Source of the DNA: Sediminibacillus dalangtanensis
GTDB taxonomy: Bacteria > Bacillota > Bacilli > Bacillales > Amphibacillaceae
Assembly (NCBI RefSeq): GCF_017792025.1
Contig: NZ_CP046956.1
Span: forward strand, 3,782,001-3,846,000
Length of the DNA stretch: 64,000 bases
Direction: 5' to 3'
Shown: in pieces, positions 17,120 to 25,757 of the stretch
Numbering within the stretch: the stretch's first letter is position 1
Layout: every line of letters begins with the position of its first letter
Notes under the pieces: model-generated
Seen by the model: only the letters and a program-made list of their open reading frames with translations
Told to the model about the DNA's origin: nothing
The model's database searches: none
Made by a program: the position numbers and the translations under genes

Positions 17120-19153
17120 CTATAAAACTTCTCTGTCCCAATGGCGATGCTCGGCAATGGCTTTGCTGAACTGCTCTGCGAAGCTTTTTGTGTCTTCACT
17201 TGAAACAACGCCGGGACTGTCTTCCATGCCGTCTGCCTCCAATAGCTTTCTGCCTTCATGTGTCGCGCCGATCGGTTTATAGTGCGAAAATGCTTCCATC
17301 ACGAAATAGGCGGCCTGTTTATAAAATTCCTTGTTTTCCTCTCCGCCTGCTGCATATACCGCATCAAACAATACGGAATCAGCCGTCAGGAAGGTATGGT
17401 CGACGTCCAGCTCGGTACCGTCTTCTCCGGTCACCTTACCCTGGCTATCACTGATCACTTCTATTTGCAGTCCTTTTCCCTTCAGTTCATCGATAACCGG
17501 TTTTACTTCCTTGCCATTGAAGTTTTGGCCGAGGATCAAAGCAATCTTGCGGGTATCGGCTTTGAATTTCGTGTTTTCCTGGCTTAAGGCTGGAGAAGCT
17601 TTCGTTACGCCTGTATCTTTTCCTTGCGGCGGATTGGCTCCGATCGCTTTCGCAAATTCTGTCGCCAGTTCCATACTTACATTGCCGAACATATCGACAA
17701 CCTGCTGCCGGACGGATTCACTTTCCACTTTCCCCAGCTCAAAGCTGAATGCCTGGATCATATGTTGTTTTTCCGCTTCGCTCATGCTGTTCCAGAATAA
17801 CGTAGCTTGCGAGAAGTGGTCTTTAAAGCTATCGCTGCGAGCCTGGACTTTGTATCCATCCACTTTTTCCTGGTAATGCTTAAACCCGCCTTCTTCTTCA
17901 CTCGCCGGTTCCGGCGTATTGGCAGCAAGCGAATTTTTATGGTAGCTGACACGTCCCTTGTTGATCGTTTGTCGTCCATAACCGTCCCGCTGGTTATTAT
18001 GGAACGGGCAAACCGGGCGATTGATCGGCAGCTCATGGAAGTTCGGGCCGCCCAGTCGGATCAGCTGTGTATCCGTATAAGAAAACAGCCGTCCCTGTAA
18101 CAAGGGATCATTCGTGAAATCGATGCCCGGCACGACATGACCCGGGTGGAAAGCAACCTGTTCTGTTTCCGCAAAATAATTATCTGTGTTGCGAGTCAGC
18201 GTCATTTTTCCGATCAACTTCACCGGAACATCTTCCTCCGGCCATATCTTGGTAGGATCCAATATATCAAAATCGAAACGGAATTCCTCTTCCTCTGGTA
18301 TCATTTGCACGCCGAGTTCATATTCCGGATAGTCGCCATTTTCGATTGCTTCCCATAAATCGCGACGATGAAAATCAGGGTCCTTCCCGTTGATTTTCTG
18401 TGCCTCGTCCCATACCACTGAGTGGGTTCCCAACACTGGCTTCCAATGGAACTTAACGAAATGGGCCTTTCCTTCTGCATTGACGAAGCGGAAAGTATGG
18501 ACGCCGAAGCCCTCCATCATCCGGAAACTTCGTGGAATGGCTCTGTCGGACATCGCCCACATGATCATATGAGCCGACTCCTGGTTATTGGCGACGAAAT
18601 CCCAGAACGTGTCATGGGCAGTCGCTGCCTGCGGAATTTCATTGTGCGGCTCCGGTTTGACCGCATGAATCAAGTCCGGAAACTTCATGGCATCCTGAAT
18701 GAAAAAGACCGGTATATTGTTTCCTACTAAATCGTAGTTCCCTTCATCTGTGTAAAATTTCGTGGCAAATCCGCGGGCATCCCTGGCCAGTTCACCGGAA
18801 CCACGTGATCCGGCAACCGTGGAGAACCGAACGAATACGGGTGTTTTTTTCGAAGGATCCTGTAAAAAATCTGCTTTGGTGAATTCCTTCATCGATTCAT
18901 AGACTTGGAACTCTCCGTGAGCGGCAAAGCCACGAGCGTGTACAATCCGTTCAGGAATGCGTTCATGGTCAAAATGCGTCATCTTCTCACGAAAATGGAA
19001 ATCTTCCATCAAAGTCGGACCGCGTTTGCCTGCCTTCAGCGAAAATTCATCCTCTGATACTTTGACACCCTGATTGGTTGTCAGTTTTTCTCCTTTGTCA
19101 TCCGTCTTGAACTGCTCCAATTGTTCCTGTTTGCGGTTTTTGTTTTCACTCAT
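17120..19153 (-). CDS. katE: Large-subunit monofunctional catalase (HPII/KatE type)
   Basis: 677 residues. A longer frame starts at 19189, but AAGGGAGGAG fixes ATG 19153. Visible: the essential His in HARGFAAHGEF (about 75-85), the Ser/Arg shell in RFSTVAGSRGSGE, and the proximal heme Tyr in RLFSYTDTQLIRLG (about 358). Residues from about 530 on form the flavodoxin/GATase-like C-terminal domain (KIALILGQNFNGKEVKPVID) that marks large-subunit clade II catalases. It converts hydrogen peroxide to water and oxygen in the cytosol. B. subtilis KatE (686 residues) is under the general stress sigma factor; a weak GTTTTT-N14-GGGAAG element lies upstream here, not good enough to call. Confidence 0.96.
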   Translation of the reverse strand: MSENKNRKQEQLEQFKTDDKGEKLTTNQGVKVSEDEFSLKAGKRGPTLMEDFHFREKMTHFDHERIPERIVHARGFAAHGEFQVYESMKEFTKADFLQDPSKKTPVFVRFSTVAGSRGSGELARDARGFATKFYTDEGNYDLVGNNIPVFFIQDAMKFPDLIHAVKPEPHNEIPQAATAHDTFWDFVANNQESAHMIMWAMSDRAIPRSFRMMEGFGVHTFRFVNAEGKAHFVKFHWKPVLGTHSVVWDEAQKINGKDPDFHRRDLWEAIENGDYPEYELGVQMIPEEEEFRFDFDILDPTKIWPEEDVPVKLIGKMTLTRNTDNYFAETEQVAFHPGHVVPGIDFTNDPLLQGRLFSYTDTQLIRLGGPNFHELPINRPVCPFHNNQRDGYGRQTINKGRVSYHKNSLAANTPEPASEEEGGFKHYQEKVDGYKVQARSDSFKDHFSQATLFWNSMSEAEKQHMIQAFSFELGKVESESVRQQVVDMFGNVSMELATEFAKAIGANPPQGKDTGVTKASPALSQENTKFKADTRKIALILGQNFNGKEVKPVIDELKGKGLQIEVISDSQGKVTGEDGTELDVDHTFLTADSVLFDAVYAAGGEENKEFYKQAAYFVMEAFSHYKPIGATHEGRKLLEADGMEDSPGVVSSEDTKSFAEQFSKAIAEHRHWDREVL

Positions 19154-19401
19154 TGAATAAACTCCTCCCTTTATGTAATGATTGGACAATTATTTTCTTC
19201 CCGAGTAAACGAGTAAAAAAACGGGTAATTTAAAATTTTTATTATTTTTGAACAATTCTAATTAAATAGTCGCTTAAATTAGACTCCATTTATTCAAAAT
19301 TACTTTGGTAATCTAATAAAAAAGGGTAAAATAATTTGAAAAATCTGTTAACCTATAAGAAAATGAAATAGTTTTCAGTTTCGAGGTGAAGGACATACAA
19401 C

Positions 19402-19551
19402 ATGAAATATCTATTCATCCTTTCGGCCATAAGCAGTACGGTGTTTACTGTGATTGGCCAGGGAGCTACCGGAATAAGCGTGGGATTATTGTTGTTAATG
19501 CTTGGAGCATACTTTAGTAAACGAAGGTTTACAAGGGATTGGAGGGATTAA
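19402..19551 (+). CDS. 49-residue small membrane protein
   Basis: ATG with GAGGTGAAGG upstream. The product is almost one hydrophobic hairpin: MKYLFILSAISSTVFTVIGQ, then GISVGLLLLMLGAYFSKRRF, ending with a basic tail. Two short membrane segments are predicted. It lies in front of, and 3 bp from, another small frame (19555-19722), so both are probably cotranscribed and translationally coupled. The region is divergent from katE. Real-gene status rests on the ribosome binding sites and the tandem layout. Function unknown. Confidence 0.6.
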   Translation: MKYLFILSAISSTVFTVIGQGATGISVGLLLLMLGAYFSKRRFTRDWRD

Positions 19552-19554
19552 CCA

Positions 19555-19722
19555 TTGAGGAGAAAAAATAAGCGAAGAAAAGCGGACAACAGGTTGGGAA
19601 AATGGGATATTCTTGAATTATTAACGTGGATCCCGGAAGTCTTGATGCTTCCTGTCCGTTTGGTTATTTGGTTGTTAAGAGGGATAGGCAGATTGATCGG
19701 CAGCATCTTTGACGCTATTTAA
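19555..19722 (+). CDS. 55-residue basic small protein, probable membrane peptide
   Basis: TTG start behind TTGGAGGGATTAACC. The sequence begins MRRKNKRRKADNRLGKWDIL (strongly basic) and ends with an amphipathic stretch, LTWIPEVLMLPVRLVIWLLR then GIGRLIGSIFDAI. The layout of a charged head and a hydrophobic tail suggests a membrane-associated peptide. It follows the 49-residue gene by 3 bp. No family recognised. The tandem repeat begins 17 bp after its stop. Confidence 0.58.
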   Translation: MRRKNKRRKADNRLGKWDILELLTWIPEVLMLPVRLVIWLLRGIGRLIGSIFDAI

Positions 19723-19739
19723 CCTACTTAAGACTTACC

Positions 19740-19946
19740 GACTGGATGAAGTGCGTTTTGGTCGAGGCGTGGGTGCATTTTAAACTTCATCGACCGGATG
19801 AAGTGCGTTTTGGACGGGGCGTAGACGCATTTTAAACTTCATTGACCGGATGAAGTGCGTTTTGGACGGGGCGTAGACGCATTTTAAACTTCATTGACCG
19901 GATGAAGTGCATTTTTGACGGATTGCGGATCCATTTAAGCTTCATC
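19740..19946 (+). repeat. Four tandem copies of a 52-bp palindromic unit
   Basis: Units at 19740-19791, 19792-19843, 19844-19895 and 19896-19946 (51 bp). The middle two are identical; the outer ones are diverged. Each starts GACCGGATGAAGTGCG and ends ACTTCAT(C/T), so GATGAAGT pairs with ACTTCATC, with an inner TGCGT/ACGCA pair. The array can form four successive hairpins on either strand. There are no unique spacers, so it is not a CRISPR. Confidence 0.9.
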
Positions 19947-20012
19947 GAACGAATGAATGGGCTTTTTGCCGTTCCGCTACCTCTATCACTCCTTATACCG
20001 CCTGGAAAAGGA

Positions 20013-20040
20013 AAACCCGCCAGAAATCGGCGGGTTTTCA
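20013..20040 (-). terminator. Terminator of rlmN
   Basis: GAAAACCCGCC-loop-GGCGGGTTTTC, an 11-bp stem, directly behind the stop codon (minus strand). Confidence 0.88.
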
Positions 20041-20052
20041 CTTTCATTTTCG

Positions 20053-21129
20053 TTAAACAGTCGCTTTCGCTCTGTCTTTCTTGATTTGTTTGCTTCGCAG
20101 TTGTCCGCAGGCAGCATCGATATCGGAACCTTGTTCAACGCGGACACCGCAATTGATTCCCTGGTCCATCAATGTTTCATAAAAATCGAGGATGGCCTGT
20201 TTCGTGCTGCGCTGATATTGATTGTGTTCATCAACCGGATTGTACGGGATCAGATTGACGTAGGACAAATGGCGTTTGTCCTTCAACAGCCTGGCAAGCT
20301 CCAGCGCCTCTTCTTTATGGTCGTTGACATCCCTTAACAGGATATACTCGAAGGTGATCCTGCGGTTTGTTTTTTCGAGATAATAATCAACAGCAGGCAT
20401 CAGCTTTTCCAATGGGAATGCCTTGTTGATTTTCATGATTTTCGTGCGCAATTCGTTATTCGGCGCGTGCAGAGAAACAGCCAGGTTGATTTGAATGTCT
20501 TCGTCCGCAAAGTCATAGATCCGGTGGGCAAGCCCGCTTGTAGAAACGGTGATATGTCTCGCCCCGATGGAAAGCCCCTTCTGGTCATTGACCACCCGGA
20601 AGAAGTCCATCATATTCGTGTAGTTATCGAACGGTTCGCCGATACCCATGACGACAATGTGGCTGACCCTCTCATCCTTGCCCGCACCATCTAAATGATG
20701 TTGGACATTCATGATTTGTTCAACAATTTCGCCGCTGGAAAGGTCGCGATTTTTTCGCAGCAAGCCGCTGGCACAGAATGTACAGCCGATGTTACAGCCA
20801 ACCTGCGTGGTCACACAGACCGAAAGTCCATAATTGAATCGCATCAATACCGTTTCGATCAGGTTTCCATCCTGAAGCTCGAACAGGAACTTGATTGTCC
20901 CATCTTTTGATTCCTGCTTGATCGCCTGTTTCAATGTCTGCACGACAAAGTGTTCCTCCAGCAATTCAATGCAGTCCTTATTCACGTTTTTCATATCTTT
21001 AAAAGCGGTAACCCGTTTTTTATATAACCAATCCCAAACCTGCTTGGCACGGAACTTTTTCTGACCATGCTCGGTAAGCCAAGACGTCAGTTGATCGAAA
21101 GTTAATCCATAAATGGATTGTTTGTTCAT
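20053..21129 (-). CDS. rlmN: 23S rRNA (adenine-2503-C2)-methyltransferase RlmN
   Basis: 358 residues. The radical-SAM cluster is CX3CX2C in [12 protein letters not shown] (about residues 110-121). The GEPFDNY motif binds SAM, and the conserved Cys near the end (AACGQL, about 344) is the methyl-carrying or acid-base residue pair partner. RlmN methylates C2 of A2503 in 23S rRNA and A37 in some tRNAs. It differs from Cfr, which methylates C8, by its length and typical housekeeping sequence; antibiotic resistance is therefore not suggested. Single gene. Confidence 0.97.
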   Translation of the reverse strand: MNKQSIYGLTFDQLTSWLTEHGQKKFRAKQVWDWLYKKRVTAFKDMKNVNKDCIELLEEHFVVQTLKQAIKQESKDGTIKFLFELQDGNLIETVLMRFNYGLSVCVTTQVGCNIGCTFCASGLLRKNRDLSSGEIVEQIMNVQHHLDGAGKDERVSHIVVMGIGEPFDNYTNMMDFFRVVNDQKGLSIGARHITVSTSGLAHRIYDFADEDIQINLAVSLHAPNNELRTKIMKINKAFPLEKLMPAVDYYLEKTNRRITFEYILLRDVNDHKEEALELARLLKDKRHLSYVNLIPYNPVDEHNQYQRSTKQAILDFYETLMDQGINCGVRVEQGSDIDAACGQLRSKQIKKDRAKATV

Positions 21130-21764
21130 TTGTTACCCTCATTTCAGTAGGTTTCCTTAATTTTTTCCTATACCCATACTACTGAATGTATCGCCATGTA
21201 GCAAGTCCCGGTTGCGCGATTCCTTCGTTTTAAGCCATCCAGGCTCTGGTGGCCCATACCATTCGGATAAAAAATTGGATGATATTGCCGAATAGGAACA
21301 GGGCATGACCTCTCTATCATCCCTTCCTAAAAATCAGCGGCAAATGCCTTTACTTATCCTTTTCATCAACCAGCCGTGTTTCAGACTGCAAAGAAACGCC
21401 GCCATAAACAAGAGACCTTTCGTACTTACCCGGCAATCTAGGCATTTCCAATAGACCTCTGCTCCAACCCTTTACCGGCAAATCCAAGCAACTTCTTTTC
21501 CCGGGTCCGTTAAATTTTACGCTACATAGTTGATTGCAAAAAACTGGCCTTTTGGTGATTGGCTACGTGTTTCTTTCATCCAAATTTAAATACAAAGGAA
21601 ATAGTGATAACTGGTAGAATCTCTATTTCTTTCGTCAAAGAAACGACATAGGGAACGGAAACAGGGCTTTTGACTCCACTCTAAATGTCTTGTATGTTAT
21701 GAACGTAAATCCCTAGTAAACAACTATGAGTAATAATAGAATCCAAACATAAAGGAGTCATTCG
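21130..21764. other. 635-bp intergenic region without a recognised gene
   Basis: I see no frame with a ribosome binding site, no repeat matching others in the window and no riboswitch fold I can name. It separates divergent rlmN and the symporter gene. The part nearest 21700-21760 should hold the symporter promoter. Confidence 0.5.
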
Positions 21765-23000
21765 ATGAAAAAAGTATGGAGAGGCTACCTTGATACATCC
21801 TTGATTGTTAAAATAACCACCGCCCTTATACTCGGCGTCATAACCGGCCTTCTATTTGGCAGTGAGGCGTCCATATTAGAACCACTTGGCGATTTATTGA
21901 TACGTCTGCTTAAATTCCTGATCATTCCTTTGGTATTGTTTACGCTGATGGTAGGCATCAATCAAACGAAAACCGGCAGTCTCGGAAGGACGGGCGGGAA
22001 AGTGTTCCTTTACTACATTGTTTCCTCTGCCTTTGCCATTATCATCGGCGTTACCATCGCCGGCGTTTTCCAACCGGGTACCGGGATGACCCTGGGAAAC
22101 AGTGAAGCGGTCGAGGTTCCGGACAATCCAGGTATGGCAAGTGTCTTGCTCAATATCGTTCCGGACAATATTGCCACGGCTTTTACGGAGCTGAATCTGC
22201 TCGGAATCATTTTTACTGCTTTTGCATTCGGAATCGCCATTTCTTCTCTGCGTTCTTCAGAAAACTATGCGGAACTGGGGGAAAATGTCTATAACGTCAT
22301 CAACGGATTGAATGAAGCAACACTGACCATCATGAAGGTGATCCTGCAATATGTCCCGATTGGGATTTTTGCGATTGTCGCAAACACAGTCGGCAGCCAG
22401 GGGTTCGATACGTTACTTGAACTTGGCAACATGGTTGCCGTTCTTTATATCGCCTTGATTGCCCAAGTTCTGCTATATGCCGTTTTCCTTCTTCTGGCCA
22501 AGTTCAGCCCGGGGCGCTTTTTCTCCCAGGCTCGAACTCCGATGCTGACCGCGTTCGCCACCCAAAGCAGTTCAGGGACATTACCGTTGACCTTGAACGC
22601 TGCTGATAATTTAGGACTGTCCCGCAGCCTCTACGGTTTCAACCTGCCGCTCGGAGCCACGATAAACATGGATGGTGCAGCCATCCGAATCGCCGTTTCT
22701 GCAGTTTTTGCGGCCAATATAATCGGTGACCCGCTTAGCTTTACGGATATGCTGCAGGTTGTATTAATCGGGACACTCGCCTCGATCGGCACGGCGGGTG
22801 TTCCCGGGGCCGGAATCATCATGATCGCCACGGTTTTCGCCCAGCTGAACCTGCCGATGGAAGCAGTCGGTCTTCTGACAGCTATCGATGCCCTTGTCGG
22901 GATGGGCTGTACCGCCCTCAATGTCACCGGCGACCTGGTCGGCACCTCGATTATTGACAAAACCGAAGCAAGAAAACCAAAAACAGCTGCCAATGGATGA
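21765..23000 (+). CDS. Dicarboxylate/amino-acid:cation symporter (DAACS family)
   Basis: 411 residues, ATG with AAAGGAGT. Eight membrane helices and two hairpin loops are expected. Diagnostic motifs are the serine-rich ATQSSSGTLPLT (about 270) and NMDGAAI (about 303), which corresponds to NMDGT in GltPh and binds Na+ and substrate, then the GxPGA loop GTAGVPGAGIIM. It imports acidic amino acids or C4-dicarboxylates with Na+ or H+. The motif set does not separate glutamate from cystine (TcyP) or succinate transport. Monocistronic with its own terminator. Confidence 0.92.
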   Translation: MKKVWRGYLDTSLIVKITTALILGVITGLLFGSEASILEPLGDLLIRLLKFLIIPLVLFTLMVGINQTKTGSLGRTGGKVFLYYIVSSAFAIIIGVTIAGVFQPGTGMTLGNSEAVEVPDNPGMASVLLNIVPDNIATAFTELNLLGIIFTAFAFGIAISSLRSSENYAELGENVYNVINGLNEATLTIMKVILQYVPIGIFAIVANTVGSQGFDTLLELGNMVAVLYIALIAQVLLYAVFLLLAKFSPGRFFSQARTPMLTAFATQSSSGTLPLTLNAADNLGLSRSLYGFNLPLGATINMDGAAIRIAVSAVFAANIIGDPLSFTDMLQVVLIGTLASIGTAGVPGAGIIMIATVFAQLNLPMEAVGLLTAIDALVGMGCTALNVTGDLVGTSIIDKTEARKPKTAANG

Positions 23001-23013
23001 TCATTGTTATCCC

Positions 23014-23047
23014 AGCCTGTCTACGCTTGGTGTAGGCAGGCTTTTTG
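23014..23047 (+). terminator. Terminator of the symporter gene
   Basis: AGCCTGTCTAC-GCTTGGT-GTAGGCAGGCT followed by T5. Confidence 0.9.
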
Positions 23048-23133
23048 CTGTTAAATAATCTTTTTAATTGAAGGGATTCTCCTCCATATAGAGAAGTAAT
23101 TAGATTAACAGTCTTAAAAACAGGAGGATAACA

Positions 23134-24203
23134 ATGACACCATCATCCTTTTCTAAGCATCCGATCATACAAGCACCCATGGCCGGGGGAACAGCGAATC
23201 CAGCATTGGCAGCAGCGGTGTGCAATGCCGGGGGACTCGGCTTCCTTGCTGCCGGCTACAAGACCGCTCAGCAAATGCGGGAGGAAATCAAGCAAACTCG
23301 AAAACTAACGAGCGGCCCTTTTGGAGTCAATCTATTTGTCCCAAGCGAGGATACGGCAGAGTCTGCAACACTCCACGCCTATGCCGACAGACTAGAACAC
23401 ACAGCGAAGCGGTTAGCTGTGTCCCCAGGTGAACCCAGAAACGATGACGACGACTGGGAGAACAAGCTTGAAGTAATAATCGACGAGCACATCCCGATTG
23501 TCAGTTTTACCTTTGGCTGCCCCGCTCCCAACGTCCTGGACAGATTAAAACAAAGCGGCAGCTATGTCATCGTAACCGTCACTTCGCCTGAGGAAGCCGC
23601 TGAAGCTGCTCATGCAGGAGCAGATGCCTTGTGTCTGCAAGGAATAGAAGCCGGCGGCCACCGCAGTACGTTTCAAAACAACGACGAAACGGAAGATTTT
23701 TCGCTCCTTCCTTTACTGCGCCTGGTTAAGCAGCAGGTAGATCTCCCCTTGATTGCCGCCGGAGGCATCATGCATGGACAAGATATTGCTGCTTTGCTGA
23801 CGGGGCGGGGGCGGAAGCTGTCCAATTGGGCACTGCCTTTTTGCGTTGTCCGGAGAGTGGGGCAAAACCCCTGCATAAACAGGCACTTGCAGGCAACCGT
23901 TTCTCGGGAACAATGGTAACCCGAGCGTTTACCGGAAGACGGGCCCGGGGGCTGAAAAATGCGTTTATCCAGCAAAATGAAGGAGCTGTCCCTGCAGCCT
24001 ATCCTTTTGTCCACTACATGACCAAGCCGATTCGAAAAGCTGCGGCAGAAGCAGGGGACCTGGAAGCAATGGCGTTATAGGCTGGACAAAGCTATCGGAT
24101 GGCCTTGGATTTACCGGCTGCGGAAATCGTTACAAGGCTAATGGAGCAGCAGCAGAGAGCATTTCAAGCGCAACAAAAGGCTGGACATAACAAAAAATCA
24201 TGA
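23134..24203 (+). pseudogene. Nitronate monooxygenase (NPD family), inactivated
   Basis: ATG 23134 with AGGAGG. The reading frame gives MTPSSFSKHPIIQAPMAGGT, the FMN-binding barrel and the GGIMHGQDIAALLTG segment (normal to about residue 226). Then a one-base loss in a G run near 23800-23812 shifts the frame and adds a false tail to 23919. In the next frame the family sequence continues (QLGTAFLRCPESGA, TRAFTGRRARGLKNAFI, MTKPIRKAAAEAGDLEAMAL) until TAG 24078-24080, where the family has Trp (LWAGQ), and again to TGA 24203. Two independent lesions argue for a true pseudogene. Intact members oxidise alkyl nitronates with FMN. Confidence 0.9.
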
Positions 24204-24284
24204 TGATAACAGGGATAGGAAAAAATCTTTTTATGGATTCGGTGATTGGACAATGTTAGTAAAAGCGAAGTAAGGTGGACTTTC

Positions 24285-24446
24285 CTTAAATGGACTTCCC
24301 TTCATTCTGTTGATTGAGTTGCGTTTGCAACCGCTGCGGCAAGATACTTCGCTTTCCACGGGCACGACTTCAACTTCCTCAGTAAGCACAAAACGCTGTC
24401 TTCCGGGATTTTCAGTTCGTGCTGTTCCCGCAGGAGTCTCCATAGG
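24285..24446 (-). repeat. Dispersed Bacillaceae repeat, family A, copy 2
   Basis: Read on the minus strand it goes from GACTCCTGCGGGAACAGCAC to GAAAGCGAAGTATCTTGCCG and on to the CAACCGAATTGAATGAAGGG-like tail. It carries the best-conserved version of the family here. Aligns with 63925-64000 over about 80 bp and with 4160-4295 more weakly. The open frame through it (24231-24449) is a by-product. Confidence 0.78.
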
Positions 24447-24771
24447 CAATTAAATATATAATTTCCTATACAAAGTAAAAACAGGCTTGATTTTGTCAGG
24501 CCTGTCCTCTTTAACTCCCTCCTTCGTTACAATAAACGGAAACACGATAAAATTGGCTGTGCATCAGGCACTCTCCTTCATGCATAAGGCATTTTCCATC
24601 GGGTTCGTTCATGAAAAAAATCCTTGTGGTGAAAATAATTGTTAACAGAATAGGTATTATGTAGTATATTAGAAAAAAATAGAGTATAGTTTGCCGAATT
24701 TATAGTTCTTTTTTCTTATTTGCTTTTTCTCATTCTTACTCTATTTTAAAAAAATTGAAAGGATGAGTGGA

Positions 24772-25086
24772 ATGAAAGTTACACTGCAAAATGAAGCGGG
24801 TTTAACAAAAGTAGTGAAGGTAGGCTTTAGTTGGACTACTTTCTTTTTTGGATTTTTCCCTGCCTTGTTCCGCGGGGATTTAAAATGGGCGGCGATTATG
24901 TTCATAATTGAAGCCATTCTTGGTTCTTTTACATTAGGAATTGGGGCTTGGATAAGCGGGGTAGTTTTTTCCTTTGTCTATAACAAAATCTACATAAAAG
25001 AGCTTATCGAGAAAGGCTACAAACCTGCTGATGAAACAGCCAAAGCGCAATTAGAGCAAAAACAAATCCTTTCTCCAACAGCTTAA
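24772..25086 (+). CDS. DUF2628-family small membrane protein
   Basis: 104 residues. ATG 24763 is too close to the GAAAGG site, so ATG 24772 is preferred. It begins MKVTLQNEAGLTKVVKVGFS and carries the WTTFFFGFFPALFRGDLKWA segment characteristic of DUF2628 proteins, followed by a second hydrophobic stretch (IMFIIEAILGSFTLGIGAWI) and a polar tail. Two or three membrane segments. Function of the family is poorly known. Monocistronic; bidirectional terminator behind it. Confidence 0.83.
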   Translation: MKVTLQNEAGLTKVVKVGFSWTTFFFGFFPALFRGDLKWAAIMFIIEAILGSFTLGIGAWISGVVFSFVYNKIYIKELIEKGYKPADETAKAQLEQKQILSPTA

Positions 25087-25120
25087 CCTTTTCTATTAGC
25101 TTCAGTGGAGAACGCAAGAT

Positions 25121-25165
25121 AAAACGCTTGGATGAATTCATTATCATTATCCAAGCGTTTATTTG
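25121..25165. terminator. Bidirectional terminator, ACGCTTGG family copy 2
   Basis: AAAACGCTTGGAT, 15-base loop, ATCCAAGCGTTTATTTG, between the convergent DUF2628 and SinI-like genes. Confidence 0.8.
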
Positions 25166-25227
25166 TTATCCCCGGTGATAACCAGATTTTCCCTTCTTTA
25201 TGAATGGACATGATCAGCACAAAATAA

Positions 25228-25416
25228 TTAGGCCTCCCCGGTTTGATTCACCTTGCTTTGCTCCTGTTTGGCAATCAACGCATAGTACGTGACATTCCGC
25301 TTAAACTGACCTTGTTTTTTTAAAAACTCCTGCAACTCCTCTATCCCGATCCCTAGATCCTTCGCTTCTACCATCAAATCCACCCACTCCTGATCAAGCT
25401 TTTCATAAAAGTCCAC
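25228..25416 (-). CDS. SinI-like antirepressor
   Basis: 62 residues, GTG 25416 behind TAGGAGGG. Residues 8-37 (LDQEWVDLMVEAKDLGIGIE, then ELQEFLKK) match the SinR-binding domain of SinI (LDQEWVELMVEAKEA... in B. subtilis). SinI forms a heterodimer with SinR and takes it off matrix-gene operators. The C-terminal tail is unlike B. subtilis SinI. No sinR gene is adjacent, unlike the classical sinIR pair, so its partner must lie elsewhere. The 5' leader contains a c-di-GMP-I riboswitch, and a gene with SinR-like operators lies 10 kb away. Family call confident; partner is inferred. Confidence 0.87.
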   Translation of the reverse strand: MDFYEKLDQEWVDLMVEAKDLGIGIEELQEFLKKQGQFKRNVTYYALIAKQEQSKVNQTGEA

Positions 25417-25446
25417 GGTAATTCCCTCCTAAAATACATATGTATT

Positions 25447-25533
25447 TCAGGCGGCCCAGCCGTCATTATTGTTACCAATAGAAGACCTGTGGCTTTGCGT
25501 CCCTATCTTTCAACAGGTTTGCCTTTATCTGAG
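25447..25533 (-). promoter_or_regulatory. Cyclic di-GMP-I (GEMM) riboswitch upstream of the SinI-like gene
   Basis: On the minus strand the leader has GGCAAACC (25516-25523), a short hairpin closed by a GAAA tetraloop (TGTTGAAAGATA), GGGACGCAAAGCC (25490-25502), a second hairpin (TATTGGTAACAATA) and GGCTGGGCCGCC (25451-25462). These are the conserved blocks of the GEMM-I aptamer in the right order and spacing. The aptamer ends about 30 bases before the GTG start; an AAATACATATGTATTT palindrome lies between it and the TAGGAGGG site and may be the expression platform. No T-rich terminator is visible, so translational control is likely (inference). Confidence 0.9.
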
Positions 25534-25757
25534 TTTTTCCGGCAAGAAGCATGAATGAGAACCCTGACATTCGATTTTTTCTTAACCCCATTTTACAAGA
25601 TGACTCATTACACCTTCATTACATAACCCTTTAAAAAGGGTAATGGACCGAAAAAGATAAAGAAATTTTTTAAATGGTAACCAAAAAAACAGACATGATG
25701 GAAAACTCCTCCCATCAGGGACCAAAAAATACCCCTAGCGGCAGTTTTCGGTTTCCT

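Noticed and set aside
19154..19260. Sigma-B promoter before katE
   Set aside because: The best match, GTTTTT-N14-GGGAAG, is too far from GTTTAA-N12-14-GGGTAT to be called.
19740..19946. CRISPR-like array
   Set aside because: Units abut directly with no unique spacers, the unit is 52 bp, and no cas genes are present.
20053..21129. Cfr-type antibiotic resistance methyltransferase
   Set aside because: Sequence and length are those of housekeeping RlmN, and there is no mobile context.
21130..21764. Riboswitch or T-box before the symporter gene
   Set aside because: No T-box sequence, no terminator hairpin and no conserved aptamer block could be found.
24231..24449. 72-residue open frame on the minus strand
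   Set aside because: It lies inside a dispersed non-coding repeat and has no ribosome binding site.
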